Below the pieces are notes generated by a model. That model did no database searches. It saw nothing but the letters and a program-made list of their open reading frames with translations, and was not told where the DNA came from. A stretch of DNA of 64,000 bases, taken from Larimichthys crocea (taxonomy: Eukaryota; Chordata; Actinopteri; Sciaenidae). Each line of letters opens with the position of its first letter. Within the stretch, counting starts at the first letter, position 1. Below are positions 50,801 to 64,000 of the stretch, one piece after another. The position numbers and the translations under genes are program-made. The DNA lies in assembly GCF_000972845.2 (NCBI RefSeq), contig NC_040016.1:9196701-9260700 (forward strand), read 5' to 3'.

Positions 50801-53800
50801 AGGGTCTGACCTAAGAGGCCCTGTTTGGCCATGAGAACCAAAGCAAAGTCCTCTGGGATATTTCGCCCGTGTCATCTCGTCTGTTATGATTCCCATGAAC
50901 CTTCATAGTAAGCAGAAGAAGAAAGCAGCTGTGGGGTTTATAAATAAAGCTCGTGTGATGATTCTGTGATTCCTCTTTTTCCACATTGTATCCGGTCACA
51001 ATGAGGAGAGTGTTATGACTTTTCTATACATATAATCTCTATATATATACATATGCAAACAGGAAGAGGCCTCAGAAATTATTTTTGAAATAATTATCAA
51101 GAATAACTAAATGTCTGATGACAAATTCAATACTTTCTTTAACTTTAATGGGGGTAATTCTACTTTAAGGGTCCATTGTTGTTATTGTTGTTATTAAGAT
51201 AGATAAGAATTTAAAATTGGAGTAGATGTGAATTAATGACTCCGGAAATTATTTTTTAATTCTGGCCAGGTTTTAATGGGGGAGTTTTAAAGAAGGAAGG
51301 AAAGAAAACAAAACGGAACATTTATCACATGAATTCTCTGCCAGACTGCAGGCTGAACACCCCCCGCATTTCACTTCCTGTCTCACTCTCTGCCATAGCT
51401 GATAGGTTAATAGGAACAGCCTTTGTGGGTGAGCGGTCGTGAGACTCCTCGGCAAAGGCAACACAAAGTGATAAGTTGATTCTCTCTATCTTTGATGGAG
51501 CATTTTTCTGTCTGTGCAGCAGACAGACTTCTAATTCTTGTCCATTTGTGTTACAGATATGGAAGCCAAACCCTGTAACTATTTTAAGACCGTGCACAGC
51601 TTTATAGATGTTTCGTTTGATAAAGAATCATTACACAATTCAACCCCTCTACGACCTGAAAGACACACAATATGAAACTCTGCAACGTGACACAATCCAC
51701 TGGAATTAATCCATAACTTGAATCATTTATATTCATTGTGTTGTCTGTCAGTTGGTATCTCATTAAGTTTGTCATGGTTTTCCCACCACCGACTCCAGTT
51801 TCCTTTCTCTTTTGTTCTTCTGGAAGCGTCACATCAGCGCACGTTACTTCCAGCGAAATGGCCCGATGACATTAACGTCTAGCTTCCCAGTGACTTTCCA
51901 GTTTCATAATGTGTGGAATCAGCGGCAGATCTACGTAACCAGTAGAAGAGGAAAACCACAGGAATTTCAAAATAAATTATTACTTCTGTCTGACACATCT
52001 AGAACAAGTATAGACACATCCATTCACTCTACGTGCCACCAGGAAGCTAAGCAATTTTATTTGAGCTGAGTGTGATTCACCTGCTTCACGCCACTTTTCA
52101 TCCACTTCTTCTTGTTTTCCTGGAGAGAGGTTGAGCTCACTAACCTCTAGACTGAAGCTCTGTTTACACATTTCACCCGAGCACTTTGTCCCTTTCCTTG
52201 TCCCCCCGTATTTATTCACACGAGTCCTCCTGGAGCAGAGAACTGATGGTGTGACACCTCAACAGCCCGCCATTGATAAGTGCATTAGAATAACTGTACT
52301 CAGTGGCACAAACATCTGCACTCATTACATTCTGCAGTTCAAGCAAGAAGATTTAAAGCTCACTTAGACATCTGAAACTGTCAAGTGAGATAAATGTAAC
52401 GTCCGCAGTGCAATAATCCTAAATGTGGCTCTAATTAGAGCTTGTTTCTGTCATCACACAAGAAACACTAAAGATGAGGAGTTTGCCAAACTTAAACACA
52501 TGACCCATCTCTCCTTCTTCCTTCTATTTACTAATTCATTAACAGCAGATTTGTTGTGTAGACTGGACCACCCTATACGTATGCAATGCTTCAACAGATC
52601 TGCTCGAGATCACCTTGGGTGCCAAAGTCTTTGAGCACTGTTTATGCCAACCAGTGCTCACGTGTCTCACTCGTTATAAGCAGACTGTGGGTGGCAGCCA
52701 TCATTAATCCTTTATAGTTTGAAAGCTAGGTCTTTTTAAAAAGTGTCCCGTATTGGTGGACAGACTACAGAATGAAATTGTGCTGAGATCAGCAATGAAG
52801 CAGCAGCCCGGATACTATTTAAAATAGCGTACAGTGGCATGCATAGTGGAAATAATAAGATACAGAGCACATGGTCAGACATAGAGGCTATATAATGACC
52901 GGTTTGACAAACTGAGCAGCTGTAAGCTGCCACCACCACGGCCGCAAGAGAGCAATAACATAAAGTGCTTGAAACTGACAGTTCAACAAGTGCAAGTGCA
53001 ACAAGTCTTTTTGTGTTGCTCAGTGATTCAGGATGGAAACTTTCCTGTCTTTTTAATGCTTTATGGCACAGCAGATTATCCTGTTTGGAGGTGCAATCGA
53101 CTTCATGTCCAGCAAGAGTAATACATTCTTCAGCCGGTGTCATTAAGATGCCAAAATGTGGTTATAGATCCACACTATAACCTTAGTTGACGTAGATCTA
53201 CTTAACTCATTTTAATGTGTTTTGGCTCACTGGAGTTGAATCTGACATGTTCTTCTGCAGCCGATGTCTAAAGGCTTTAAGGTTCAACAAGCTGCGTGTG
53301 CACATCAGTGACACAACTTGCACTTTTAATCTGAGTGTCTGCATCACTGACCCAATCATTTAATTTTTGACTCAATCAACACAATGATTGGCGATATAAC
53401 AAGAGTATATCTGAATGAAAAACCTGACTTCAGGTTGATGTGTCTTGTAAAGCTTTTGTCTGTTACAGCTATATAAGGTTTAGTCGACTATAAATGATGC
53501 TTTACATCTGCTGCCCTGCATACTTTACGCTGCTGCTCACAGGCATACACAGCGGACTATGTTCTAGGCAGAATGAGCTGCTGAGATGAGTTTGAGTAAT
53601 GGGGTTGGATCCATTGCTTCCTCTTCTCCTCTCATCCCCTTTCCCTGAATGACTCTCACTCAGCTGGGGAAGGTGATGTATTGATGCACTTATCCAGCTG
53701 CAGACCACTGGGAAGCATGATGCGCACTAAAACGGAAAATCAGCAGTAGAGCCAGAAAAAAAACCCTCCAGAAATGGCTCAGAATATTTGTTTCAAGTTC

Positions 53801-53857
53801 TCTTAGCGAAGATGTTCCATTTTTAAATCACGGCTGGTCGCACCCTTTAACAAGCTT

Positions 53858-53995
53858 TCACTGTCCTGGTAGAAGTTCATCAAGTGCCGTAGGGACATTC
53901 CACCAGAAGACCCAGATAAATAGGCCGAGACAAACGACACCCAGAGTGAGAATCATCTCTCTTCTGGAACCTCCCATGCCCTTGATATCAGACAT
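53858..53995 (-). CDS. Candidate 45-residue single-pass membrane microprotein
   Basis: The frame starts at an ATG with A at -3 (CACCAATCATGT) and stops at TGA. Residues 1-14 are polar and basic (MSDIKGMGGSRREM, with Lys5, Arg11, Arg12). Residues 15-33 form one strongly hydrophobic segment rich in Leu, Val, Phe and Trp. The tail reads NVPTALDELLPGQ. Basic residues before the membrane segment predict an inside N-terminus and a luminal or outside C-terminus. A pyrimidine-poor CTGCAG acceptor-like site precedes the ATG by 16 nt. It lies 0.9 kb downstream of inka1 on the same strand, and the mirror copy keeps the frame open. I do not recognise a family. It could be a microprotein or the first coding exon of a type II membrane protein (a weak ACA|GTGAAA donor overlaps the stop). 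Chance is not excluded. Confidence 0.4.
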   Translation of the reverse strand: MSDIKGMGGSRREMILTLGVVCLGLFIWVFWWNVPTALDELLPGQ

Positions 53996-54947
53996 GATTG
54001 GTGAGGCGGGCTGCAGCGGGGAGCATGGGAAAAATCTTTATCTTTGCAATGTCTGGTGTTATTGCTCCTCTGAATTGATGAACAAAGCGAATATGTAAAG
54101 GCAAAGGTGAAGTGATCATTAGCTTATCTCTGCGCATATGTCACTCCTCTACCAGTGTTTTTTCCTCAGAACTAATAGTGCTATCAACCGATGTGTGCGG
54201 ATGAGTTGGTACCACCTGTGAGGCTGGAACGCACTGAGAGCAGAGACCTGGTTAAATGAGGCAGTGGGCTGTTAGTGAGACGCTACGCTTCATAAAGCAA
54301 ACGGGAGAGCAAACTTCTACTCCATCTGCAACCAGCTGCCTCCTTTGCCTCCTTTAACCTCTTTCTGCATGGACACATGGGGGAATTACCTCATCGGGCA
54401 TGCCGCACTCTGTGTTGATACAGCCTCTGCTTCTGGACTGTAAATAGCCTTGACGCCCTGTTTAAAGCCTCTCTGAAGGATTCAACTTTTTGTTGCGTAA
54501 GAACAGAACTTTATTTTACCGAGAACATTGAGCTTCTTGGTATCTAGTGAGTGCAAACTCAAATGTCTCTTATTAGTCCTGGAACGGCTACAAGTCTGTG
54601 AATCTGAGATATTATCATGTTTTCAATTTATCTTTTTTTATTATATATCAATTACACTAAACCAATGCAGCTACAAACCTCTTCAAACACGCCCAGAGTA
54701 TTAAATTTTCTAATGAAAACAAATGAACCGACATTCATTTACTTTACTGCAGAGACAGTACAAGCCTCTTCTAACTAATCCGGCAGCGAGGAGTCACAGC
54801 GTAATGAGCTGTAATGAAACTCAGATGACTGTGGCAGAAGCTTCATTCAGATAAAAAATGTGTTCTGGGAAGTTATATCAACATATCACATCACAAGACC
54901 TGATTAATATAAACAAGAGCGTGTAGAGTTTAAATTATGAGAACATC

Positions 54948-54953
54948 TTTATT
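54948..54953 (-). terminator. Polyadenylation signal of inka1 (AATAAA)
   Basis: AATAAA lies about 100 nt after the inka1 stop codon on the minus strand, within GAAATAAAGATG. It predicts transcript cleavage near 54,930. The left-arm copy reads AATAAG here. Confidence 0.6.
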
Positions 54954-55056
54954 TCCTTTAGCTTAGTCACAGCATATAAAAAGTGAAAAAAAAAACAGTC
55001 ATATAAAAATAAAGTGACTTTGATTGTCCAGTCTGTACATGGGTTTGCATGAAAAG

Positions 55057-57404
<2,348 letters not shown>

Positions 57405-57406
57405 AC

Positions 57407-57441
57407 CATGTCTTTTCCTCTCATCTGCAAAACTCAAGATC
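57407..57441 (-). CDS. INKA1 short exon 2 with start codon
   Basis: This 35-nt exon lies between TTTTTTCTTGCAG (acceptor, ends 57,442) and ATG|GTGAGT (donor, 57,406). It carries two in-frame ATGs. The upstream one gives MRGKDM before the main exon; the last three bases of the exon are an ATG that would give a protein starting MLCLRDSSD. An in-frame TGA lies just upstream, so translation must start in this exon. I cannot tell which ATG is used. Joining to 56,037 is in phase 0. Confidence 0.75.
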
Positions 57442-57558
57442 CTGCAAGAAAAAACGATGGATCACTTTTAAAACAAGATCTCACACACAGAGAAATAAAA
57501 TAAAATAAAAGAAATCAACAACATGGTTTAAAAGTAAAAAACAAGAAGAAATACTCAC

Positions 57559-57690
57559 TTGTAATGTGGTAATGTGTCCAAAATCAATAAAGTGTCTCAT
57601 TAAGAGTTAAAATGTCCCGGTTCAGTTCAGTTCGGTGCTACAGTGTCACCGGTATGGATCCAGTCCGCTTGAACAGAGGCAGATGTGCCG
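57559..57690 (-). other. inka1 exon 1, non-coding, approximate
   Basis: A donor ACAA|GTGAGT ends the exon at 57,559. The start is inferred about 30 nt after the TATA-like box. The same arrangement, damaged, is found in the left arm at about 34,975-35,116. Confidence 0.55.
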
Positions 57691-57716
57691 AGTGAAGCGC
57701 TCAGCGCTGCTCGCCT

Positions 57717-57779
57717 CCTTTTTACAGCTCCGCGCTCTGCAGCCAGTTACACACACTCGTGTCTGAAGGAGCCAATCAG
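57717..57779 (-). promoter_or_regulatory. inka1 core promoter: CCAAT and TATA-like boxes
   Basis: On the minus strand a CCAAT box (in inverted form, CTGATTGGC, 57,771-57,779) is followed about 45 nt later by TGTAAAAAGG (57,717-57,726), a TATA-like element. The region between and after is GC-rich (GCAGAGCGCGGAGC). Spacing predicts transcription start near 57,690. Confidence 0.5.
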
Positions 57780-60699
57780 AGCGCAGGAAGCCCACAGGCA
57801 CTCATTTGTGAATGCACCTCTGTGTGCAGCTAAACACAACTGCAAAAATAATACAAATAAAACACCATAGGATGAAATGTACTGTGGAATTTATCAGATT
57901 ATCAGTTAATTCTCAGCTTCACTCAGCTGATATTAGAAATTCACTCACTCACTTTGACTTCACATTATTGCATTAGTAGTTGAATCAGATTAAATAAACG
58001 TATTGCATGATTTTAAGGATCTTTAACTGGGTAAAGATCATTGAGATCATGCAGTAGGTTTCTTGTCCTGTGTCCATGATTAAATTAATTGCATTATTAT
58101 CTAGACTCATGGCAAATCAGCTGATTGCTATCAAAAGTACAGTTTTCCAAACCCCAAGGCGACCTCTTCAAACTGCTTTGATCAACAGCCCAAAATGCAT
58201 TCAGTTTATTATCATAAAAAACTAGAATAGAAATCACATTTTCACATTTGAAGGGCTGGACTCAGTCAAGACTTATTTTTATTTTTATTTTTTAACATAA
58301 TGAATCAATTTTCTGTCATTTGACTGAATGATTTGTTTCATTCTTTTTTTTATTTTACAAGTCACATTGTGTTGCCATTTAGCTGCAGTCTAGTGGTTTG
58401 TCCTGCTGTGAATCACTGAATCAGAGTGTAAACAAAATACCTAAATGTAAATGTAAATAATCTGCAACCTAAATTGTGCATTGAGCCTGTAGCCCTGACG
58501 GTCATTTAGCACTCGACCTTCCATTCACACCATTGACTGAATGGATGTTTATGCAAATCTGATGGGCTTAGGAGGAATGCATCTGTTCATTACTGTTGGT
58601 GGGTAAATCCAGATCTGATGGCCCTGCTGTTCAAGTGCAGATTTGTCTCCACAGCAAGTCTAGCATTACCATAAAGGTACTTGTGACATGTTCTAACCTG
58701 CTTAACAGCTTGAACTTAACACACACGGTAAGTCAGGCACAATACAATCTTTGGCATCATGATTTAAGTTTAATCAATTTGATCACATTTAAATCTTCCA
58801 GTCCTACAATAGGAACATCTATAAATGTTTTTATTCTCCTCTACACTCTTATTTGACTCTCTACGGAAAAAAAATACTTTTCCCTGCTCATGTCTTTGCA
58901 CACATTTTCCACATAAAGCTTCAACATGCTACAGTACAGAGCAACATTAGACAGAGTGCAGGTTCCAGAGAGCTCCAGACTTTCACTTATACCAACATTA
59001 TGTTTCCCAAAAAAAAACCTTTTAGGATGGTGCCCTCCACTCACGTCCACCAGTACATACACTCCACACTATGCATTAAGTAATTACTCAGGGCTGCTAA
59101 TGGAAATGTGATTATTTCAATTTTCAACACAGGCTGACCTTTAATTCTGCTCCTCTGAGTGCCTAATGGATATACTTATTATGTGAGGTGGTCCTTGAAC
59201 ACAGCCCATAGCCATTAAGGTCACTGATGAATAATTTGCTTCTTCATAACACTTGATTTTTATAATCATGCTGATGGTTTGTCATCAGCTTTTGATGTTA
59301 CAGTCTTAAATATAAAGTAGAAAACCAAGTCTGAAGCACAAAACACAGTCCTACATCACTAAGTCTAGTTTTATCTAGTCTTTGTATTTTGTTCAGCCTT
59401 TCAGATCCCAGTAGACAACCAAAGGTCCAACATTCTCAGGCATGGTAAAGCACAAATAATTTAACAATTTCAGATATGTATTGTAGCTGTTGGCTTGTAG
59501 TTTGAAATGTATTTATTGCTGCATTTCTACATAAAGTGTCTCCTTCACGTCAAACCTGTCAGCGTGCAGTGAATCCTTTGTGTCCCTTCACTCTGAAAGC
59601 GTTACCAAATTGTACAGAACCTAAGAGAACATTTTCTTTTTTTCTCGTGGATACACAAACACTGAGATGTGCCTCTGAGTTACTGGTTGAAAGAGCTGGA
59701 CTGGTAGAGTCTTTCTGATGTAGACCTGCAGTGCCCTCTAGAGAAAGTTCTGCTGGTTTAAAAATCTTTTTCCTGCATGCTCATTGTGTTTGTATCAGCT
59801 TGATCTGCTGCTAGTTTTTATTTTTTTTATGGGCTATCTTTCTAATTTCCCATTTTTATTTATTATTCTTTATATATACACTGTATATTTTGCTTTTATG
59901 TATAATCACTATTGATCATTGCCTTTAATTGTCACCGGCATACTCCTTTAACCAGTGTGTTTATGCCTGCCTGTAAGCCAAGGAGTAACCCAGCTCACAC
60001 TCGCAAGTACACTGGAAGATTCCAGATTCAAACCAGTTATGTTGATTTAACTGAAAAAGCACCAGTGATGTCAGTTGTCAGCTTGTAAGGTTTTACCCCA
60101 TACAGAAGCTCCTCATGATTTTATATTTAATACACAAAACTCATGTTAATTAACTGCAAAAGCACTACTTTCTAACACTATAAACAAAGGTATAAATTCT
60201 TTATGGGGTTATTGTTGACATAACATTTAAGCTTTTGTCAAGTATATTGTTCTGTGAAGATAAAGCTCCAACATTATTCATCTATGTTCCTTTAGCTCTA
60301 ATCTCATTGTTTTCTATCACAATATTTGCGCGTATATGTTTAAGAAGAACTTCATCATTACACGCCTACATTTGTTTATCCAGTCCCCTCTGAGTTGGCG
60401 TCTTGTCCCCCTACCTACATCTCAACCTTTTTTTGTGTATATGTGTATTTTTTGTTGGGCATATTTGCTTCTATTCAGAATATATGGTTTGTGTCTTAAC
60501 CATGATGGTAGCTCAACAATGCCCTCTCAGGTATATTCAATGCCCAGCTGAGAAACAGGCAACAAAATCACATTTCCTCGTTTAATTCAATAATCAGAGG
60601 AAGAAAATCTAAATGAATAATAATGATAATAATGGTAACTGTGGACATAGACCACCACAGTGAAAGCAACTATTCCAGATGGCCAGTAATATAACATGT
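57780..60699. other. Upstream flank of inka1 within the right arm
   Basis: I see no gene. It may hold regulatory sequence of inka1. Open frames such as 58,841-59,062 are antisense pairs without motifs. Confidence 0.5.
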
Positions 60700-61037
60700 C
60701 ACCTGATTTTCTATTGGTGATTTTGAATTAAACTGAATTATATTTTTAGCTGATCATTTACTTTGTAATGTCCTTGTAAGGCTGTAAGATTCTCTGACAT
60801 ATGTCTTTGAAATCCTGTGTAGTTTGCCGTCACTTGTCGGCAATCTGTCTCAGTGGGAATATTACATATTCTGAGTCATGAATTACTCTATGCTGTGTGA
60901 TATGGATTTCATCATTAACAGCCTCTTACATGCTCCTGACTCAAGACATGACAGGTTGAGTCATATTAAAACGGCATCTTTGTAAATACTTAAAATCTTG
61001 GAGTGAGTCTCGGTGTTCACTCTTGTCCTCAGATAGA

Positions 61038-61232
61038 TATTGTGATTAATAATGAAAAGACAAGTCTCAATAATATACTGTCCATTGTGTATCATGTTCT
61101 CCCTTCATGTTATAGCCTGGAGGCGTCTGACACTACTGAGGTGGGAACAGACGCCACTGACAGCAACGTTTCTGTCAGACTTATTGACACTAATCTTATA
61201 TTCAACAAAATCCAGCTCAGAGATAAACAACT
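61038..61232 (+). other. Open frame bounded by splice-like sites, unrecognised
   Basis: Between CTTGTCCTCAG and CTGCAG|GTAAAG the plus strand is open for about 65 codons (IDIVINNEKTSLNN ... VRLIDTNLIFNKIQLRDKQLQ). Composition and boundaries resemble an internal exon. I find no partner exons and no family, and it runs opposite to the two genes here. Confidence 0.2.
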
Positions 61233-62129
61233 GCAGGTAAAGGAAATATAAAATTCAGTTCTGTGTCTGGAAAATCAGTGTGACTACATCTCTTATTACT
61301 TCCTTATTATGTTTCAAGTGAATTACTAATGAGGTGATACTTATTACTTATTAATCATACTCAATGTTTTTTTTATTATAAATGAAATATTGAACACAGA
61401 AGACTGAGCTAAATGAGACTGACCAAGTGAAGTCGGTAAATTGGTACCATGTATTTCAAGTGTCCACCAGATGGGGCCATCAGCTCGTTTAAAGACACGG
61501 CTCCAGTAGGAAGTGGAGGTTTGGTTGACTTACAGTGTAGTACAGTATGTGATGGCTGCATGAAACTGAATAATTATACCAAATATGTATGCACCAGATT
61601 AATATACAAAAGTTGACCACAGTCTGAGGTTTTTGCTGCCAAAGCATCACTTAGTCTGGTATGACCAGTAGCCTTTGATGCCTCATATGAGCTCAGCAAC
61701 ATTACTGGGTTATTTCACTGACTGACTCACTGACTATTCCATTATTGCGCTACAACTCTCCTACATTTACTGCCATCCCTTATTTCCCATTGTGGCTCGT
61801 GTTCTGCTGAAGTTACACTGTCTCGTGAACATAAACAAACTTGGTTCGAATGCAGTTTCAGGATTATGTTACCTTATCAGCTGCTGGCTGACACAGAGCA
61901 TCGGTTGCTTTATTGGGAAAACAGAAGTGATTCATTTTACACTGAGCTTGCCTTAGTCACTCCAATCTATGTGCAACTGACGCCCTGTTTGTTTCATTAT
62001 AGCAACAACAAATCCTTGCAGTAGTTTGTTCCTTCCTTGTCTGCTTCAGCCTCCATGTGTCCACTGTTAGAATGTGCACATAGTTACATTAATGGTATCT
62101 ATAATTCTTGGGCCCTTTTGAGCTTTATT

Positions 62130-62215
62130 TAACAGACACAACTGAAGGGCGACAGGGAAGAGAGAGAGAGGGGGATGACATGCAGAAAAGGACAAAGCCC
62201 TTGTACAATATACTT
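62130..62215 (+). repeat. GAGAGAGGGGGATGACATGCAG repeat fragment
   Basis: I recognise this purine-rich motif followed by GGGGGATGACATGCAG from many percomorph genomes. No coding content. Confidence 0.45.
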
Positions 62216-62699
62216 CACTGTTAGCAGTCTAATAACAGTATCAACGTGTGCAGCTGTGATTCAGGAAGTCCACCACAAACACTTCCAACAATGACGCAGC
62301 AAAACATAAAAAAGGAACAAAATGCAGAGGAAAAAAACAAATGTGCAAGAGTCAGGTGATCTCTACTTTTATTTAAATTAAATCATATAGGACTTTTAAA
62401 GCATTTTAATATTTACCAAAAACACTAACCTTTTTTTTTCTGAATTAGATTTTCGTCTCTCATTAATAATCACTATATATTCATAGGTGCTAGGCAGAAA
62501 ATGGAAGAAAAATATAGGCGCACAGTAGGTCAAACAGTACTGAAAGCATATCTAGGAATTGGTTGTAAACAGAAGTCAAGGCACAAACATACTGCAACAG
62601 ACATGGAAATGGTACTATAAAAAGTGAGAGAATGTTAGGTACACACATACTTTAAATATCAGTTAGATTTTTGCCATAATTTCCCCCTGCATGTGAAGC

Positions 62700-63319
62700 T
62701 TTATTTTTTTTTTTTTTTTCCTTTTCCAACGTTTTAATATTTTTTATTTTCTTTTTATAGGAATGTTAGATAATTTGTGCAGATTACAGAGCTAATATTT
62801 GTCATGTTGAGTCATGCAGAACAATATACGGTTTGGCTATGAATGATGAACTTATGTAAACATTATTAAAAAAAAAGAAAGAAAAAAAAAAGCAGTTTCC
62901 TTTATCGATCATATTTTATGTCCATACCTGTGCTTCATCGCTTCAAAAATAAGCTTCATGTGATTAAAAGTTTAATAATTTGCACATCAGAATCTCTAAA
63001 AGTAAAATGAATGCATTTATATAAAAACATTTTCCTTTGCCTCCTCTAGTAATTGAAAATAAAGAAGAAGAAGAAGAAAAAAAAGAACAAAAATACAATA
63101 AGAAATGTTGATTTTTTTTGTGGTCATAGCCCAAAGAGTTAACAATACGAGTGACTGTATCAGCAATCGTTTAAATTCCACAAGGCTCGTCAGGTTTTCA
63201 GTCTCTTAGGTGTCTTTATAAAAAGCAGATCAAAGCAGAAATTGTGGTTGGCCAGTGCAGTCATTCATGATGTGTGTATATTCCCCTATCTTTATGGTCA
63301 CCGGAACTGTTCAAGTAAT
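62700..63319 (-). other. GNAI last exon, 3'UTR only (approximate end)
   Basis: A long pyrimidine tract ending TTTTTTTTTAG (acceptor at 63,320-63,321) precedes ATTACTTGAACAG. This pairs with an AAG|GTGAGA donor just after the stop codon. AATAAA on the minus strand occurs at 62,700-62,705, among others, so the end is uncertain. GNAI2 and GNAI3 in mammals are known to carry a separate non-coding last exon. Confidence 0.55.
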
Positions 63320-63427
63320 CTAAAAAAAAAATAAAAAATCAAAAGCACAAAACACAGATTAGTCAAATTAAAAACAGGCTTCATTTTGTGACTAACTCAC
63401 TTTCTTAGTTGTTTTCTCTAATCTCAC

Positions 63428-63471
63428 CTTGACTCTTCCTCAAACGTTTTTTTTTTCCTTTTTCATTTTTT
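63428..63471 (-). other. GNAI exon 8, 3'UTR part with splice donor
   Basis: Between the TAA and AAG|GTGAGA (donor at 63,426-63,427) lie 44 non-coding nucleotides, mostly A-rich. This places an intron in the 3'UTR very close to the stop codon, under the ~50-nt distance that would usually trigger nonsense-mediated decay. Confidence 0.6.
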
Positions 63472-63662
63472 TTAGAAGAGGCCACAGTCCTTCAGGTTGT
63501 TCTTGATGATGACGTCGGTGACGGCATCGAACACAAACTGCACGTTCTTGGTGTCGGTGGCGCAGGTGAAGTGGGTGTAGATTTCCTTGGTGTCCTTTTT
63601 CTTGTTCAGATCCTCAAATTTGGTCTGGATGTAAGCCTGGGCCTCCTCGTACTTGTTAGGGC
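63472..63662 (-). CDS. G-protein alpha-i subunit, C-terminal exon (GNAI2-like)
   Basis: This is the last coding exon of a heterotrimeric G-protein alpha subunit of the inhibitory class, which lowers adenylyl cyclase activity downstream of Gi-coupled receptors at the plasma membrane. After CCCTCAG it encodes 62 residues: [21 protein letters not shown], then TCATDT (guanine-binding loop), and the tail [11 protein letters not shown]. The Cys four residues from the end is the pertussis-toxin ADP-ribosylation site. KDCGLF fits alpha-i1/i2 and excludes alpha-i3 (KECGLY); KNN rather than KEN excludes transducin. The GPN start and TKFEDLN favour GNAI2 over GNAI1. The exon joins upstream in phase 1; the other exons lie beyond the right edge. 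Confidence 0.95.
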
Positions 63663-64000
63663 CTGAGGGACAGAGTGTGTGAAGGAGAGTTAGGAGAGCA
63701 TGTAGAAGAAAATTTGCCGAGGTGAATCAGTTTCTTGCCCGAATAGACTGATTTCAACGGTTACATTTGGGTCACACAGATCAAGAGGAACTTGTTTCTC
63801 TGAAAAATAGCTACCCACATAAACAAATGTGTTTAATGTCACGTTCATTTCAAGTCATTTAACGACACTTACTGCTTCTTTTCTGATCTCCAAAATCCCT
63901 TAGAGCCATCTAGATCAACAAATATTATTTCATCCAAATGGTTTCCTAATTCAAATGTGGTAGCTACATAATTCTGCATAATTTATGCAATCTAAATGAA
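63663..64000 (-). other. GNAI intron 7 (partial)
   Basis: From the acceptor of the last coding exon to the window edge there is no further exon. Confidence 0.8.

Larger units (their letters stand above)
60700..62699. other. Intergenic stretch before the GNAI 3' end
   Basis: This is unique flank beyond the palindrome. The only notable open frame is listed separately. A segment near 62,130-62,215 (GGGCGACAGGGAAGAGAGAGAGAGGGGGATGACATGCAG) is a common percomorph repeat motif. Confidence 0.55.

Noticed and set aside
51602..51832. 76-codon minus-strand frame near an acceptor-like TGTGTCTTTCAG in the right arm
   Set aside because: Its mirror copy is frame-shifted, no partner exons are visible and no family motif appears; open by chance is sufficient.

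Overview
This window looks like nuclear genomic DNA of a ray-finned fish, most likely a percomorph teleost. It is AT-rich and gene-poor. It carries CA/GT microsatellites, a PIF/Harbinger element with vertebrate-style split genes, a BED-finger hAT fragment, an L1-type reverse-transcriptase fragment, and several short repeat families that I recognise from percomorph genomes. The two clear protein genes are vertebrate: the C-terminal exon of a G-protein alpha-i subunit (best match GNAI2) at the right edge, and INKA1 (PAK4 inhibitor, formerly FAM212A), both read from the minus strand. Human GNAI2 and INKA1 both lie on 3p21.31, so finding them together is plausible conserved synteny.

Layout. 1-31.8 kb holds no host gene that I can support. 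It contains a decayed Harbinger element (about 2.65-6.8 kb), a 636-bp hAT derivative (10,663-11,298) with terminal inverted repeats and an 8-bp target duplication, an L1 fragment (17.3-17.5 kb), MITE-like repeats and a 274-bp fold-back element (30.8-31.05 kb). From about 31,873 to 60,699 the sequence is one large inverted duplication. Two arms of about 14 kb are reverse complements of each other and are separated by a 0.9-kb unrelated spacer that contains a 30-N gap. The right arm carries an intact INKA1 gene (three exons, about 57.69 to 54.93 kb, minus strand) and, 0.9 kb downstream on the same strand, an open frame for a 45-residue single-pass membrane microprotein that I do not recognise. 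The left arm carries mirror copies of both. Its INKA1 copy is broken in every exon-level feature, while its microprotein frame stays open at 44 residues. The right flank (60.7-64 kb) runs into the 3' end of the GNAI gene, including a 3'UTR intron.

The main caution concerns the palindrome. The arms differ mostly by one- and two-base insertions and deletions, often in homopolymers, rather than by substitutions, and a clean (GT)n tract on the right is scrambled on the left. That is the signature of unpolished long-read sequence, so the palindrome may be an assembly fold-back, or a very young real palindrome with one badly sequenced arm. Four perfect tandem duplications of 41-46 bp elsewhere in the window also look like unmerged contig overlaps. 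The most interesting biological candidate is the microprotein. The most consequential structural question is whether the inverted duplication is real.
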